Program-made: the position numbers and the translations under genes
DNA from: an uncultured Pantoea sp.
GTDB taxonomy: Bacteria; Pseudomonadota; Gammaproteobacteria; Enterobacterales; Enterobacteriaceae
Length of the DNA: 49,124 bases
NCBI GenBank assembly: GCA_913775175.1
Contig: CAJYKU010000025.1
Span: 1 to 49,124, forward strand
Reading direction: 5' to 3'
Notes under the pieces: generated by a model
Databases searched by the model: none
What the model saw: the letters and a program-made list of their open reading frames with translations, nothing else
What the model was told of the DNA's origin: nothing
Shown: piece after piece, positions 1 through 8,678 of the stretch
Position numbering within the stretch: the stretch's first letter is position 1
Layout: each line of letters opens with the position of its first letter

Positions 1-17
1 GCGTACAACTGTTCGCT
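1..17. promoter_or_regulatory. FabR-like operator at window edge
   Basis: An imperfect inverted repeat, GCGTACA-AC-TGTTCGC (1-16), has arms that differ at one position. It resembles the palindrome bound by the fatty acid repressor FabR in front of fabA and fabB. It lies about 40 bp before the fabA start and touches a TAATAT hexamer (17-22) that could serve as a -10. The upstream base and any FadR site are cut off by the window edge. The FabR assignment rests on remembered consensus. Confidence 0.6.
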
Positions 18-55
18 AATATTCGGGCTTCACTAAAAGAAGGCATATTGAGAAC

Positions 56-574
56 ATGGTAGATAAACGCGAATCCTATAGCAAAGAAGACCTGGTTGCC
101 TCAGGTCGCGGCGAACTGTTCGGCGAAAATGGACCACCGCTTCCCTCTGACAACATGTTGATGATGGACCGCGTGGTCAAAATGACCGAAGATGGCGGCA
201 ACTTCGACAAAGGCTTTGTGGAAGCTGAACTGGATATTCGTCCTGACCTCTGGTTCTTCGACTGTCACTTCAAAGGCGACCCGGTTATGCCTGGCTGTCT
301 TGGCCTGGATGCAATGTGGCAGCTGGTTGGCTTTTATCTCGGCTGGTTAGGCGCGGAAGGCAAAGGGCGTGCGCTGGGCGTGGGCGAAGTAAAATTCACC
401 GGCCAGGTGCTGCCTACTGCGAAGAAAGTAACCTACAAAATTCATTTCAAGCGGGTGATCAATCGCAAGCTGGTAATGGGTGTAGCGGATGGTGAAGTCT
501 TTGTTGATGGTCACCTGATCTATACCGCAACTGACCTGAAAGTGGGTCTGTTCAAGGATACATCAGCGTTCTGA
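56..574 (+). CDS. fabA: 3-hydroxydecanoyl-ACP dehydratase/isomerase FabA
   Basis: FabA is a cytosolic homodimeric hot-dog fold enzyme. It dehydrates 3-hydroxyacyl-ACP and isomerises trans-2- to cis-3-decenoyl-ACP, the branch point for unsaturated fatty acids. The 172-residue product has the length of E. coli FabA and aligns end to end with it. The catalytic His71 (in FFDCHF) and Asp85 (in GCLGLDAMW) are both present, counting from Met1. The start follows the conserved MVDKRESY N-terminus. The gene converges on rmf, with a shared hairpin between them. A FabR-like palindrome lies just upstream, which fits repression in response to the unsaturated/saturated acyl balance. Confidence 0.98.
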   Translation: MVDKRESYSKEDLVASGRGELFGENGPPLPSDNMLMMDRVVKMTEDGGNFDKGFVEAELDIRPDLWFFDCHFKGDPVMPGCLGLDAMWQLVGFYLGWLGAEGKGRALGVGEVKFTGQVLPTAKKVTYKIHFKRVINRKLVMGVADGEVFVDGHLIYTATDLKVGLFKDTSAF

Positions 575-585
575 TTCTGCTTAAC

Positions 586-613
586 AAAACCTCCGCAGTC
601 GCGGAGGTTTTTT
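586..613. terminator. bidirectional terminator between fabA and rmf
   Basis: A perfect 11-bp stem (586-596 with 601-611) and a 4-nt loop are followed by a T tract on the + strand. A matching A tract at its left side gives Ts on the - strand. It lies 12 bp after the fabA stop and 25 bp after the rmf stop, so it can serve both convergent genes. Confidence 0.88.
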
Positions 614-637
614 CCCTTTGCTGAACATCCGGCAGGG

Positions 638-805
638 CTAGGCCACCGCCGACCTGTCCTCCATGGCTTGTCGCCAACCTCCCAACCAGTGAGACCGCGC
701 ATCGATCATTTGATAGGGGCATAGCTCCTTGGAGCGGCCGGAAATGCCAGCCTGATAGCCTCGTGAATGTGCTCGTTCTAAACGGTCTCTCTTCTGTCTC
801 TTCAT
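638..805 (-). CDS. rmf: ribosome modulation factor Rmf
   Basis: Rmf is a small basic protein that converts 70S ribosomes into translationally silent 100S dimers in stationary phase. This 55-residue frame is easily missed because of its length. Translation gives MKRQKRDRLERAHSRGYQ at the N-terminus, then the central GRSKELCPYQ segment and HWLGGWRQAMEDR. This aligns residue for residue with the 55-residue E. coli protein; the main differences are in the last few residues. The start (805) has an AGGG ribosome binding site about 9 nt upstream. It lies between pqiC and fabA, as in E. coli, on the pqi strand but behind the pqi terminator, so it probably has its own promoter. Longer frames on this strand at the same place are shadows. 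Confidence 0.96.
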   Translation of the reverse strand: MKRQKRDRLERAHSRGYQAGISGRSKELCPYQMIDARSHWLGGWRQAMEDRSAVA

Positions 806-854
806 ACCGCGTTTCCCTCATTTCGGGTCTGGTGGAATCTGGTGGAAAGATAGA

Positions 855-877
855 GTGGCTAATTAATGCTCAGCCAC
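855..877 (-). repeat. hairpin at the predicted 5' end of the rmf mRNA
   Basis: Six-base arms (GTGGCT 855-860, AGCCAC 872-877) flank an 11-nt loop. The outer edge falls where transcription from the candidate rmf promoter would begin. A 5'-terminal stem-loop would protect the message from decay. That role is inference. Confidence 0.4.
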
Positions 878-883
878 CCTAAA

Positions 884-912
884 GTTCTAAACCTAAAAGA
901 TGAGAATTGCAA
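884..912 (-). promoter_or_regulatory. candidate rmf promoter
   Basis: On the - strand, TTGCAA (912-907) and TAGAAC (889-884) are separated by exactly 17 bp. This puts the start near 877, about 70 nt upstream of the rmf start codon. An overlapping alternative pair, TTGCGC and TTAGGT, also has a 17-bp spacer. The -10 match is only moderate. Confidence 0.45.
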
Positions 913-931
913 CGCGCAAAATTCACGCCAT

Positions 932-958
932 TGTCATTAGTTTGATCTTAAAATGACA
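932..958. repeat. inverted repeat upstream of the rmf promoter
   Basis: Perfect 7-bp arms TGTCATT (932-938) and AATGACA (952-958) are spaced by 13 bp, so arm centres are 20 bp apart, about two helical turns. It lies 20 bp upstream of the candidate rmf -35. The geometry suits a dimeric regulator. I do not recognise the consensus, and it is not a CRP site. Confidence 0.5.
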
Positions 959-1002
959 TAAAGAAACGTCAGAGAATTATCTATCTGGCTGATATAGATA
1001 AT

Positions 1003-1052
1003 AAAAAGCCCCTGATGCTTTAATGGTGTGACCACAAAGAATCAAGGGCTTA
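1003..1052 (-). terminator. pqiABC operon terminator
   Basis: A 16-bp stem with two mismatches (1006-1021 with 1036-1051, loop 1022-1035) is followed on the - strand by a run of Ts (A tract at 1003-1007). It sits 20 bp past the pqiC stop and separates the pqi transcript from rmf. Confidence 0.85.
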
Positions 1053-1072
1053 GCGCTGTCTTAATATAAATC

Positions 1073-1639
1073 TTAATTTTGCGCAGCAACACCTTCTGCT
1101 ATCTGCTGCGCAGTTTGCTGCCAGCCAGTAGCCAGCGTGCGTACCATGGCATCATAACCATCTTCTGTCTGCGGTATTGTCAGACTGAAGCTACGTTTTA
1201 TCAGCCGATCGTGATGCTGTAGTAGCCACTCGCCGCTCACCACAACCTGACCATCATAGCGCCCCTGAAAGCCCGTCACGCTGACGTTTAACGTGTCATA
1301 TCCCTCGCCATGAGGCGAGAGAGCAACCACACGTCCGGGCAGTGCCCGGCCCAGATTCGTAACCAGCGTCTGTTGCAGCTGTTGATCAAGCGGGCTGGCC
1401 CAGAGGTTGTTTGTCGCAATAACATATTTAACGTCACTGGTTTGATAGACCAGACCGTTACCTGCCAGATAGTCTGGCACATTCACATGCTCAACCCACA
1501 GCATTGGCTGCGCGCCACTGATATTGCTGCTGACGCGTACCGGGTTGCTGCCTGCCGGCAGCTGATAGTAAGTGGTATCAATGGTGGAGCTGCAGCCTGC
1601 CAGCAGCAGCATAGCACCTGCAATCATGGCTTTTTTCAC
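1073..1639 (-). CDS. pqiC: outer-membrane lipoprotein PqiC
   Basis: PqiC (YmbA) is the outer-membrane lipoprotein partner of the PqiAB lipid transport bridge. The 188-residue product has a lipoprotein signal with an LAGC lipobox (Cys16) and Ser at +2, which favours sorting to the outer membrane. The rest is the single domain of the ABC-type transport auxiliary lipoprotein family. The ATG overlaps the pqiB stop by 4 bp (ATGA), which suggests translational coupling. It is the last gene of the rlmL-uup-pqiABC unit, followed by a strong terminator. Confidence 0.93.
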   Translation of the reverse strand: MKKAMIAGAMLLLAGCSSTIDTTYYQLPAGSNPVRVSSNISGAQPMLWVEHVNVPDYLAGNGLVYQTSDVKYVIATNNLWASPLDQQLQQTLVTNLGRALPGRVVALSPHGEGYDTLNVSVTGFQGRYDGQVVVSGEWLLQHHDRLIKRSFSLTIPQTEDGYDAMVRTLATGWQQTAQQIAEGVAAQN

Positions 1640-3279
1640 TGTTTCGCCCTCTTTGGCTGCGGATCCTGGCCTGGTTTTGCCTCAAATACCAGGGCATTAC
1701 TTTTTGCATTCAGCGTTTTCAGTACAGGCTGGAGTTCGCGCAGTACCTGATCAAGCCGCTGCATATCTCCCACCAGTTTGTTATAGGCTGGCGATCCCGG
1801 CTGCAGACCTTTCATACTGCGATTGAGTTCGCGCAGCGTCTGTTGCATATCTGCTGGTAGCGTTTTCATCGCCGGACTGCCGGTGATCTGATTAAGATTA
1901 TTCAGCGTGCTCTGCAGCTGACGCAGTGTGCGCTGGCTCTCTTTCAGCGTATTAGTTGCTTCACTGATCATTGGATTGAGCGGCAATCCATTGATCTTAT
2001 CGAGTGCTGCCATCAGCTTCTGCTGAATCTGACTCAGTCCGCCGCTGACCGTCGGGATCACTTCCAGACCAGCCACCTCCTCTGGCCCTTTATAGGCCGG
2101 GGCTTTGTCATAGAAGTCGAGATCGACAAATAACGCACCTGACAGCAGATTGCCGGTTTTCAGCGTACCGCGCAGTCCACGTTTTTTACCATCCTGCAGA
2201 TGCTGCTCCAGATTGAAATCGCTTCCCAGTCGGGAGGTGAAGCGATCTGGCTCAATACGGATCAGTACCGGCACGCGATAATCAGTATTGAGTGCCTGAT
2301 TCATTCCTGGGATCATATAAGGAACCTGCGCCACGGTTCCGAGCCGGATACCACGAAACTCCACCGGCGCCCCAACCTGCAGACCGCGAATAGAGTCGCT
2401 GAAGAACATCAGGAAATCAGTATGTTTGGTGTAGAGTGAATCCTGAATACTGCGCTGATCGTCAAACAGATGATAATCTGCTTTGTTCTGCGCAACTGCG
2501 CCCTGATCCCAGCCATCCGGTACATCAAAGCTTACCCCACCGCTAAAGAGTGTGGTCAGCGACCCCATCTCCACCCGCATCCCGGCGGCAGACATATCTA
2601 CGGCAATACCGCTATCTTTCCAGAAACGCACATTGGTCGTGACCAGGCGGTCATAAGGCGCTTTGATAAACAGCTGATAGGTCATCATACGTTTTTCGGT
2701 ATCAAAGGTGCTGGTTTCCACCGTACCGACACGATAACCGCGAAACAGTACCGGATCGCCTGGATTGAGCTGGCCCGCTTTGTTGCTATCGAGCACAATC
2801 CGCACGCCTTTGGCATCAGGCGACGCCAGCGGTGGTGAATCCAGCAGTTCGTAGCGCTCTGGCTGTTCACCCTTTTCGCCCGGCTGCAGCTCAATATAGG
2901 CACCAGATAACAGCGTTCCCAGGCCTGTAATACCTTCGCGCCCAACCTGCGGCTTAACTACCCAAAAAACGCTGTCTTTATGCAGCAGTTTCTCCATGCC
3001 AGCATTCAGACGAGCCGTAATCTCTACATGATGCAGATCGTCAGTCAGCACTGCGCTTTCAACTGTACCGACATCAACGCTGCGGCTTTTGATTGTGGTT
3101 TTACCTGCGACGATCCCCTCAGCACTCTCCGTGATCAGTGTGACGACCGGCCCCTGATGGCTGAAGTGATAGAACAGGATCCACCCGCCAATCAGCAGGG
3201 TAACGATGGGAACGATCCAGACCGGCGACCAGCGTTTGATCTGATCAACCTTAGCAGTCCCGTGATTGTTGTCCGTCAA
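1636..3279 (-). CDS. pqiB: MCE-domain lipid transport protein PqiB
   Basis: PqiB forms a hexameric tube of stacked MCE rings plus a helical needle that spans the periplasm and carries lipids between the membranes. It has one N-terminal transmembrane helix (about residues 20-37), three MCE domains (roughly 45-140, 160-240, 280-390) and an amphipathic helical C-terminal region ending in QPKRAKQ, as in E. coli. I chose the TTG at 3279 because AGGAG lies 7 nt upstream, and the 547-residue product then matches the 546-residue E. coli protein. An in-frame TTG at 3294 would add five residues but would include that Shine-Dalgarno. With this start the gene overlaps the end of pqiA by 29 bp. Confidence 0.93.
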   Translation of the reverse strand: MTDNNHGTAKVDQIKRWSPVWIVPIVTLLIGGWILFYHFSHQGPVVTLITESAEGIVAGKTTIKSRSVDVGTVESAVLTDDLHHVEITARLNAGMEKLLHKDSVFWVVKPQVGREGITGLGTLLSGAYIELQPGEKGEQPERYELLDSPPLASPDAKGVRIVLDSNKAGQLNPGDPVLFRGYRVGTVETSTFDTEKRMMTYQLFIKAPYDRLVTTNVRFWKDSGIAVDMSAAGMRVEMGSLTTLFSGGVSFDVPDGWDQGAVAQNKADYHLFDDQRSIQDSLYTKHTDFLMFFSDSIRGLQVGAPVEFRGIRLGTVAQVPYMIPGMNQALNTDYRVPVLIRIEPDRFTSRLGSDFNLEQHLQDGKKRGLRGTLKTGNLLSGALFVDLDFYDKAPAYKGPEEVAGLEVIPTVSGGLSQIQQKLMAALDKINGLPLNPMISEATNTLKESQRTLRQLQSTLNNLNQITGSPAMKTLPADMQQTLRELNRSMKGLQPGSPAYNKLVGDMQRLDQVLRELQPVLKTLNAKSNALVFEAKPGQDPQPKRAKQ

Positions 3280-4537
3280 GACGCGACTCCTCAAGTTCAG
3301 TTTCCTGTTGTCGATCCCAAATCAGACGCGGATCGAATGTAATTGCGGCAAACATAGTTAATATCACCACCAGAGCAAATAGCAGCGCGCCTGGCGCAGG
3401 GTAAACATTCATCAGCTGGCCCATACGCACCAGCGCTGAAAGCACAGCGATTACAAAGACGTCAATCATCGACCAGCGCCCCACAAACTCAACGACTTCA
3501 TAGATCAGATGCATTTTTTCACCGTCACGCTGACCGCGACCGCTGCCATGCCAGCAGAGCCAGCCAATCGCTAGCATTTTCAGCGACGGCACCATGATAC
3601 TGGCGATAAAAATCACCAGAGCCACTGGCCATGAGCCCTCACTCATCAGCAAAATCACGCCGCCCATAATTGTCGAAGGATATTGCGAACCCAGCGTCTC
3701 CGTTACCATGATTGGCATGATATTAGAGGGAATATAGAGCATGACCGAAGTGAGCAGCAGCGCCAGTGTCCACTGCAGACTATGCCTGCGCCGCGCCCCT
3801 GCCGAAACGCCACAGCGACTGCAGCGTAGCTGCGCGGCTGGCAGAATAGCGGTACAGCAGGGACAGCTGCGCAAGCCCTGCTGCAGACCACTTTTCCCCG
3901 CCACTGGCATCAGCGGTAGCGCGGGCAGAGCATCAATACGTTGCCAGACCCAGCGCCGATCCACGCACTGAAACGCACGCAGCTGTAGCAGACAGAACAG
4001 GCACCAGGGCCAGAAGCTGCTGCCCAGCCCAATCTCTCCATAGGCCATTAGCTTGACAAAGCTAACCAGCACGCCAGCCATAAAAATTTCCGCCATGCCC
4101 CAGCTACGTAGCTGAAACAGAATGCGTGCCAGCCACAGACGCAGGTTATGCGGGAGATTGATCCGGTTAACCAGCAGCACTATTGCCACCATGCAGAATG
4201 CGGGAATACCCTGCACAAACAGCAGAAACATTGACGCCAGACTGCGGTAATCCTCGCTCACCATAACGCGTGGAATTTCCGGCAGCGTTATACGGCTGGT
4301 CAGGCCAGCGACCTGCATATCAATAAACGGAAACAGATTGGCCAGTAACAGCATAAACAGCGCCGCCAGCGCATAACCGGTTGGACGCCTGCGTGGTTCA
4401 TGCCAGTTCGCCAGCAGCTGCGTATGACAGCGCGGGCAACGGGCACGGCTGCCCGCTGGCACAGCAGGCAGCTTTACGGTTAAATCACACTGTGGACAGA
4501 GCATCCACTGCTGCGCCTGCGGCGATGTTGCGCACAT
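3251..4537 (-). CDS. pqiA: inner-membrane protein PqiA
   Basis: PqiA is the polytopic inner-membrane partner of PqiB. The 428-residue product has two zinc-ribbon-like segments, each preceding a bundle of membrane helices. The first has Cys14/Cys17 and Cys34/Cys37; the second, mid-protein, has CPCC and CSRC pairs. Conserved blocks include FQLRSWGMAEIFMAGVLVSF and IYEVVEFVGRWSMIDVFVI. It aligns over its whole length with E. coli PqiA (417 residues). The start is 16 bp after the uup stop. The E. coli operon is paraquat- and SoxRS-inducible; I could not place a SoxS box here. Confidence 0.95.
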   Translation of the reverse strand: MCATSPQAQQWMLCPQCDLTVKLPAVPAGSRARCPRCHTQLLANWHEPRRRPTGYALAALFMLLLANLFPFIDMQVAGLTSRITLPEIPRVMVSEDYRSLASMFLLFVQGIPAFCMVAIVLLVNRINLPHNLRLWLARILFQLRSWGMAEIFMAGVLVSFVKLMAYGEIGLGSSFWPWCLFCLLQLRAFQCVDRRWVWQRIDALPALPLMPVAGKSGLQQGLRSCPCCTAILPAAQLRCSRCGVSAGARRRHSLQWTLALLLTSVMLYIPSNIMPIMVTETLGSQYPSTIMGGVILLMSEGSWPVALVIFIASIMVPSLKMLAIGWLCWHGSGRGQRDGEKMHLIYEVVEFVGRWSMIDVFVIAVLSALVRMGQLMNVYPAPGALLFALVVILTMFAAITFDPRLIWDRQQETELEESRLDGQQSRDC

Positions 4538-4553
4538 GCCCTTTTCCTCTGCG

Positions 4554-6461
4554 TTACGCGCCGTTTTTCAGCGCTTCCAGCTCTTCCCAGCGGGCAAAAG
4601 CGGTCTCCAGCTCCTGCTCTGTCTGCGCCAGCGCATCCAGCACAGGCTGTGTTTTATCATGAGGCTGGCTAAAAAAGTCAGGATGGCTCATTTGCGCCTG
4701 CAGCTCACCGATCCGTGCTTCCAGCTGCTCCAGCTTTTGTGGCAGCTGTTCCAGCTCACGTGTCAGGTTATAGCTTAGCTTGCCTGAGCTGCGTTTAGGG
4801 ACTTCATTTTTTTCTGCCGCTTTTACCGGGGCGGCAGCAGCAGGTGCGCTGCGGGTCTGCTTATAGGCCGCCCGCTGCTGCTGCGCATCATGATAGCCAC
4901 CAACAAACGCACCAATTTCGCCATTACCTTCAAAAATCCAGCACTCGGTAACCGTGTTATCAACAAACTGTCGATCGTGGCTGACCAGCAGTACAGTGCC
5001 CTGATAGCCATCCACCAGCTCTTCCAGCAGTTCCAGCGTCTCGACATCCAGGTCGTTGGTCGGTTCATCCAGAATCAGCAGATTACTGGGCTTGAGAAAA
5101 AGACGTGCCAACAGCAGACGGTTACGTTCACCACCGGATAGCGCACGCACCGGCGTCATTGCCCGTTTAGGATGGAACAGAAAGTCCTGTAAATAACCCA
5201 GCACATGGCGTGGCTTACCATTGACCATCACCTCCTGCTTGCCCTCAGCGAGGTTATCCATCACAGTTTTATCCGGATCCAGCTCTGCACGATGCTGATC
5301 AAAGTAGGCGATTTCCAGTTTGGTTCCACAGTGTACCCGGCCGCTATTCGCCTTTAACTGACCCAGCATCAGCCGCAGCAGTGTGGTTTTACCGCAGCCA
5401 TTAGGGCCAATCAGGGCAATTTTATCACCGCGCTGTACCTGTGCAGAGAAGTCGCTGACCAGCGATTTACCCTCGATACCGTAGTTCACATGCTCCAGCT
5501 CAAAGACAATCTTTCCGGAGCGCGCTGCTTCGCCAACCTGCATATTGGCTTTGCCCATGACATCGCGACGTTCAGAACGCTCACGACGCAACGCTTTCAG
5601 TGCGCGAACACGCCCTTCATTACGCGTGCGGCGTGCTTTGATACCCTGACGGATCCAGACCTCTTCCTGTGCCAGCTTGCGGTCAAATTCGGCGTTCTGC
5701 ATCTCTTCAATGCGCAGCGCCTCCTCTTTACCCAGCAGGAACTGATCGTAATCACCTGGCCATGAAACCAGCTTGCCGCGGTCAAGATCGACAATCCGTG
5801 TTGCCATATTGCGGATAAAGGAGCGGTCATGCGAGATAAACACAATGCTGCCATTGAAGGTTTTCAGAAACGCTTCCAGCCAGTCAATGGTTTCTATATC
5901 AAGATGGTTAGTTGGCTCATCCAGCATCAGCACGCGCGGATTACTGACCAGCGCGCGACCCAGCGCGGCTTTACGCAGCCAGCCACCTGAGAGCGAAGAG
6001 AGCTCGGTATCTGCCTGCAGGCCAATCTGCTGCAGGACATCATTGATACGGCTATCGAGCTGCCAGAGATTCTGATGATCCAGAATCGCCTGCAGCCGCC
6101 CCATCTCATTCAGGTTTTTTTCGCTGGGATCATCCATGACTTTATGCGATATCGCATGGTAAGCCTTCAGATGCTCAGCCTGTTCGGCAACGCCCTCTGC
6201 AACAAAGTCATACACTGAACCCGTGATATTGCGGGGTGGATCCTGCTGCAGACGTGAAACGATCAGATCCTGCTCATAAATAATGCGCCCATCATCCAGC
6301 GGCTGCTCGCCGTTGATGATTTTCATCAGGGTAGATTTACCGGCACCATTGCGGCCCACCAGACAGACGCGCTCGCCCTCTTCGATGTGCAGTTCGGTAT
6401 TATCCAGTAGCGGCGCATCGCTGAATGAGAGGTAAGCGCCATGAATACTGATTAATGACAT
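4554..6461 (-). CDS. uup: ABC-F ATPase Uup
   Basis: Uup is a soluble ABC-F protein with tandem ATPase domains and no membrane part. It acts on ribosomes or branched DNA, and loss raises precise excision of transposons in E. coli. Visible are Walker A GRNGAGKS (36-43), signature SLSGGW and Walker B LMLDEPTNHLD. After the charged linker come a second Walker A, GPNGCGKT (about 350), signature ALSGGERN and LILDEPTNDLD. The last 90 residues form the coiled coil typical of Uup (ELEQLPQKLEQLEARIGEL). It begins 3 bp after the rlmL stop, with its AAGGA site inside the end of rlmL. Confidence 0.97.
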   Translation of the reverse strand: MSLISIHGAYLSFSDAPLLDNTELHIEEGERVCLVGRNGAGKSTLMKIINGEQPLDDGRIIYEQDLIVSRLQQDPPRNITGSVYDFVAEGVAEQAEHLKAYHAISHKVMDDPSEKNLNEMGRLQAILDHQNLWQLDSRINDVLQQIGLQADTELSSLSGGWLRKAALGRALVSNPRVLMLDEPTNHLDIETIDWLEAFLKTFNGSIVFISHDRSFIRNMATRIVDLDRGKLVSWPGDYDQFLLGKEEALRIEEMQNAEFDRKLAQEEVWIRQGIKARRTRNEGRVRALKALRRERSERRDVMGKANMQVGEAARSGKIVFELEHVNYGIEGKSLVSDFSAQVQRGDKIALIGPNGCGKTTLLRLMLGQLKANSGRVHCGTKLEIAYFDQHRAELDPDKTVMDNLAEGKQEVMVNGKPRHVLGYLQDFLFHPKRAMTPVRALSGGERNRLLLARLFLKPSNLLILDEPTNDLDVETLELLEELVDGYQGTVLLVSHDRQFVDNTVTECWIFEGNGEIGAFVGGYHDAQQQRAAYKQTRSAPAAAAPVKAAEKNEVPKRSSGKLSYNLTRELEQLPQKLEQLEARIGELQAQMSHPDFFSQPHDKTQPVLDALAQTEQELETAFARWEELEALKNGA

Positions 6462-6464
6462 AAA

Positions 6465-8582
6465 TTATTCCTTACCGGCGTGGCTAACCAGCCAGCAGTT
6501 GTGAATTTGACGATTACGGGCAAAATCGGGCGACAACGTTTTTTGCGTGATCTCCTGCGCCTGCAGACCGAGTCGCTGCAGCCCTTCCAGATCCATTTTG
6601 AAGCCGCGTTTATTGTTGGAGAACATAATGGTGCCGCCGCGACGCAGCATACGCTTCAGATTTTGCATCAGCATCAGGTGGTCGCGCTGCACATCAAAGT
6701 CCGCCTCCATCCGCTTGGAGTTTGAGAACGTGGGCGGATCGATAAAAATAAGATCGAACTGCTCATCGCTTTCGCGCAGCCAGCTCAGACAATCAGCATG
6801 CAGCAGCCGATGCTGACGACCTGTCAGACCATTAAGCCGGAGATTGCGCTCGGCCCACTCCAGATAGGTGCGCGACATATCCACTGTGGTAGTTGACTTC
6901 GCGCCGCCCAGTCCGGCATGTACGCTGGCACTGCCGGTGTAAGAGAAGAGATTGAGGAAATCTTTTCCTTTACTCATCTCTCCCAGCATACGCCGTGCAA
7001 TACGGTGATCCAGGAACAGCCCGGTATCAAGATAGTCGGTCAGATTCACCAGCAGTCGGGTATTAAACTCCTGCACCTCAAAAAATTCGCCTTTCTCACC
7101 CAGCTTTTGATACTGATTCTTACCTTTTTGCCGCTCGCGGGTTTTCAGCACCAGACGGTTGGCCGGGATCTCCAGCACGCTCAGGGTAGCGCTGATAACG
7201 TCAAACAGGCGCTGACGGGCTTTAGCAGGGTCAATGGTTTTCGGTGGCGCATACTCCTGCACCACCACCCAGTCAGCGTAACGATCCACCGCCACGTTAT
7301 ATTCAGGCAGATCGGCATCATACAGGCGATAGCACTCAATGCCGGACTGCCGCGCCCACTTCTCGAGCTTTTTGAGATTTTTACGCAGACGGTTAGCAAA
7401 ATCTTCCGCAATCTGCGCACTGCCTGCTGCACCAGTGACAGCAAGCTGATAGTTTTTTTGCACGCACTCCAGCGGGCCATTTTTTGCTTTGAACTGTCGC
7501 TCTGCACGCAGTTGCAGGCAGCTGAGCAGATCGGGTGACGCGCTGAACAGCGACAGGCCCCAGCCGCCAAACTGCTGTTTCATAATCCGCCCCAGCTGGC
7601 TGTGCAGGGCAATCAGTGCTGGCTCGCTCTCCAGACGCTCACCATAAGGTGGATTGCTCAGAACCGTGCCGGTAATCGTCTTATCCTCCAGCGGATTGCT
7701 CAGCTTCAGCACATCCTGTTGTGCAAAGGTAAAGAGGTCGAAAACACCTGCCCGACGGGCATTTGCACGTGCCCACTCCAGCACCCGGCCATCGTTATCA
7801 TAGCCATAGAAACGGGCGCGGGTAGCTGCGGTACCAGCCCGCGCACGCTGTAATGCCTCACTACGCAGCTCCTGCCACAGTGCGGCATTATGCTGCTTCC
7901 AGCGGCTAAAGCCCCAGTGTGAACGCAGAAGGCCCGGCGCCCGATCGCAGGCGATCAGCGCCGCTTCAATCAGCAGCGTACCGGAGCCACACATCGGATC
8001 CAGCAGCGGTGTCTCGGGCTGCCAGCCGGAACGCATCACAATGGCAGCGGCGAGATTCTCTTTCAGTGGTGCCTGACCCGTCTGCTGACGATAGCCACGC
8101 TGATGCAGTGCCGTACCGCTGAGATCCAGCGCGATACTGACGCGATCTTTATTCAGCCAGGCATTGATACGAATACCAGGCTGTTCGCGATCCACGCTGG
8201 GACGCGGCAGGTTCTGACGCGTAAAGCAGTCAACGATGGCATCTTTGATACGCAATGCACCAAACTGGCTGTTACGGATCGCCTCGTTAGTGCCGCTGAA
8301 ATGAATGGCAAAGGTGGTCTCACTGTCAAACAGCTCACCCCAGGCAATGCTCTGCGCGCCGACATAGAGATCGAGGTCGCTCCAGACGCCAAATTCTCCC
8401 AGCGGCAGCAAAATACGCGAAGCCAGGCGGCTCCACAGCAGGCTTTGATACATTACGCGATCGTCGGCACGGAAGTGGACGCCGCCCTGCACCACCTGCA
8501 AATCCTGCGCGCCCAGTGCGTCCAGCTCAGTTTTTAACAGCTCTTCGAGCCCACGCGCCGTACTGGCAAACAGAGAATTCAT
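6465..8582 (-). CDS. rlmL: bifunctional 23S rRNA methyltransferase RlmKL
   Basis: RlmKL modifies 23S rRNA twice: the N-terminal half makes m2G2445 and the C-terminal half m7G2069 (E. coli numbering). In order: a THUMP domain (about 45-155), a Rossmann methyltransferase with DPMCGSGT and catalytic NPPYGERL (about 310), then a second methyltransferase with NLFSYTGSA and DPPTFSNSK (about 640). The start is set at the conserved [11 protein letters not shown], giving 705 residues against 702 in E. coli. A longer in-frame extension upstream has no homology and is not used. It is the first gene of the rlmL-uup-pqi unit and divergent from ycbX. Confidence 0.97.
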   Translation of the reverse strand: MNSLFASTARGLEELLKTELDALGAQDLQVVQGGVHFRADDRVMYQSLLWSRLASRILLPLGEFGVWSDLDLYVGAQSIAWGELFDSETTFAIHFSGTNEAIRNSQFGALRIKDAIVDCFTRQNLPRPSVDREQPGIRINAWLNKDRVSIALDLSGTALHQRGYRQQTGQAPLKENLAAAIVMRSGWQPETPLLDPMCGSGTLLIEAALIACDRAPGLLRSHWGFSRWKQHNAALWQELRSEALQRARAGTAATRARFYGYDNDGRVLEWARANARRAGVFDLFTFAQQDVLKLSNPLEDKTITGTVLSNPPYGERLESEPALIALHSQLGRIMKQQFGGWGLSLFSASPDLLSCLQLRAERQFKAKNGPLECVQKNYQLAVTGAAGSAQIAEDFANRLRKNLKKLEKWARQSGIECYRLYDADLPEYNVAVDRYADWVVVQEYAPPKTIDPAKARQRLFDVISATLSVLEIPANRLVLKTRERQKGKNQYQKLGEKGEFFEVQEFNTRLLVNLTDYLDTGLFLDHRIARRMLGEMSKGKDFLNLFSYTGSASVHAGLGGAKSTTTVDMSRTYLEWAERNLRLNGLTGRQHRLLHADCLSWLRESDEQFDLIFIDPPTFSNSKRMEADFDVQRDHLMLMQNLKRMLRRGGTIMFSNNKRGFKMDLEGLQRLGLQAQEITQKTLSPDFARNRQIHNCWLVSHAGKE

Positions 8583-8678
8583 ATCGTCACTTTTACTCTT
8601 GCTAAAATTGTCGCGCATTATAGCGAATCGGCGTCCTATGTCATAAAGTTAGCTTCTGTTTGTCTGCATGGAACTGAG

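Noticed and set aside
552..821. 89-codon ORF overlapping rmf in another frame
   Set aside because: The true gene here is the 55-residue Rmf in a different frame.
6918..7538. 206-codon ORF antisense to rlmL
   Set aside because: Shadow of the conserved rlmL frame, with no plausible domain or start signal.
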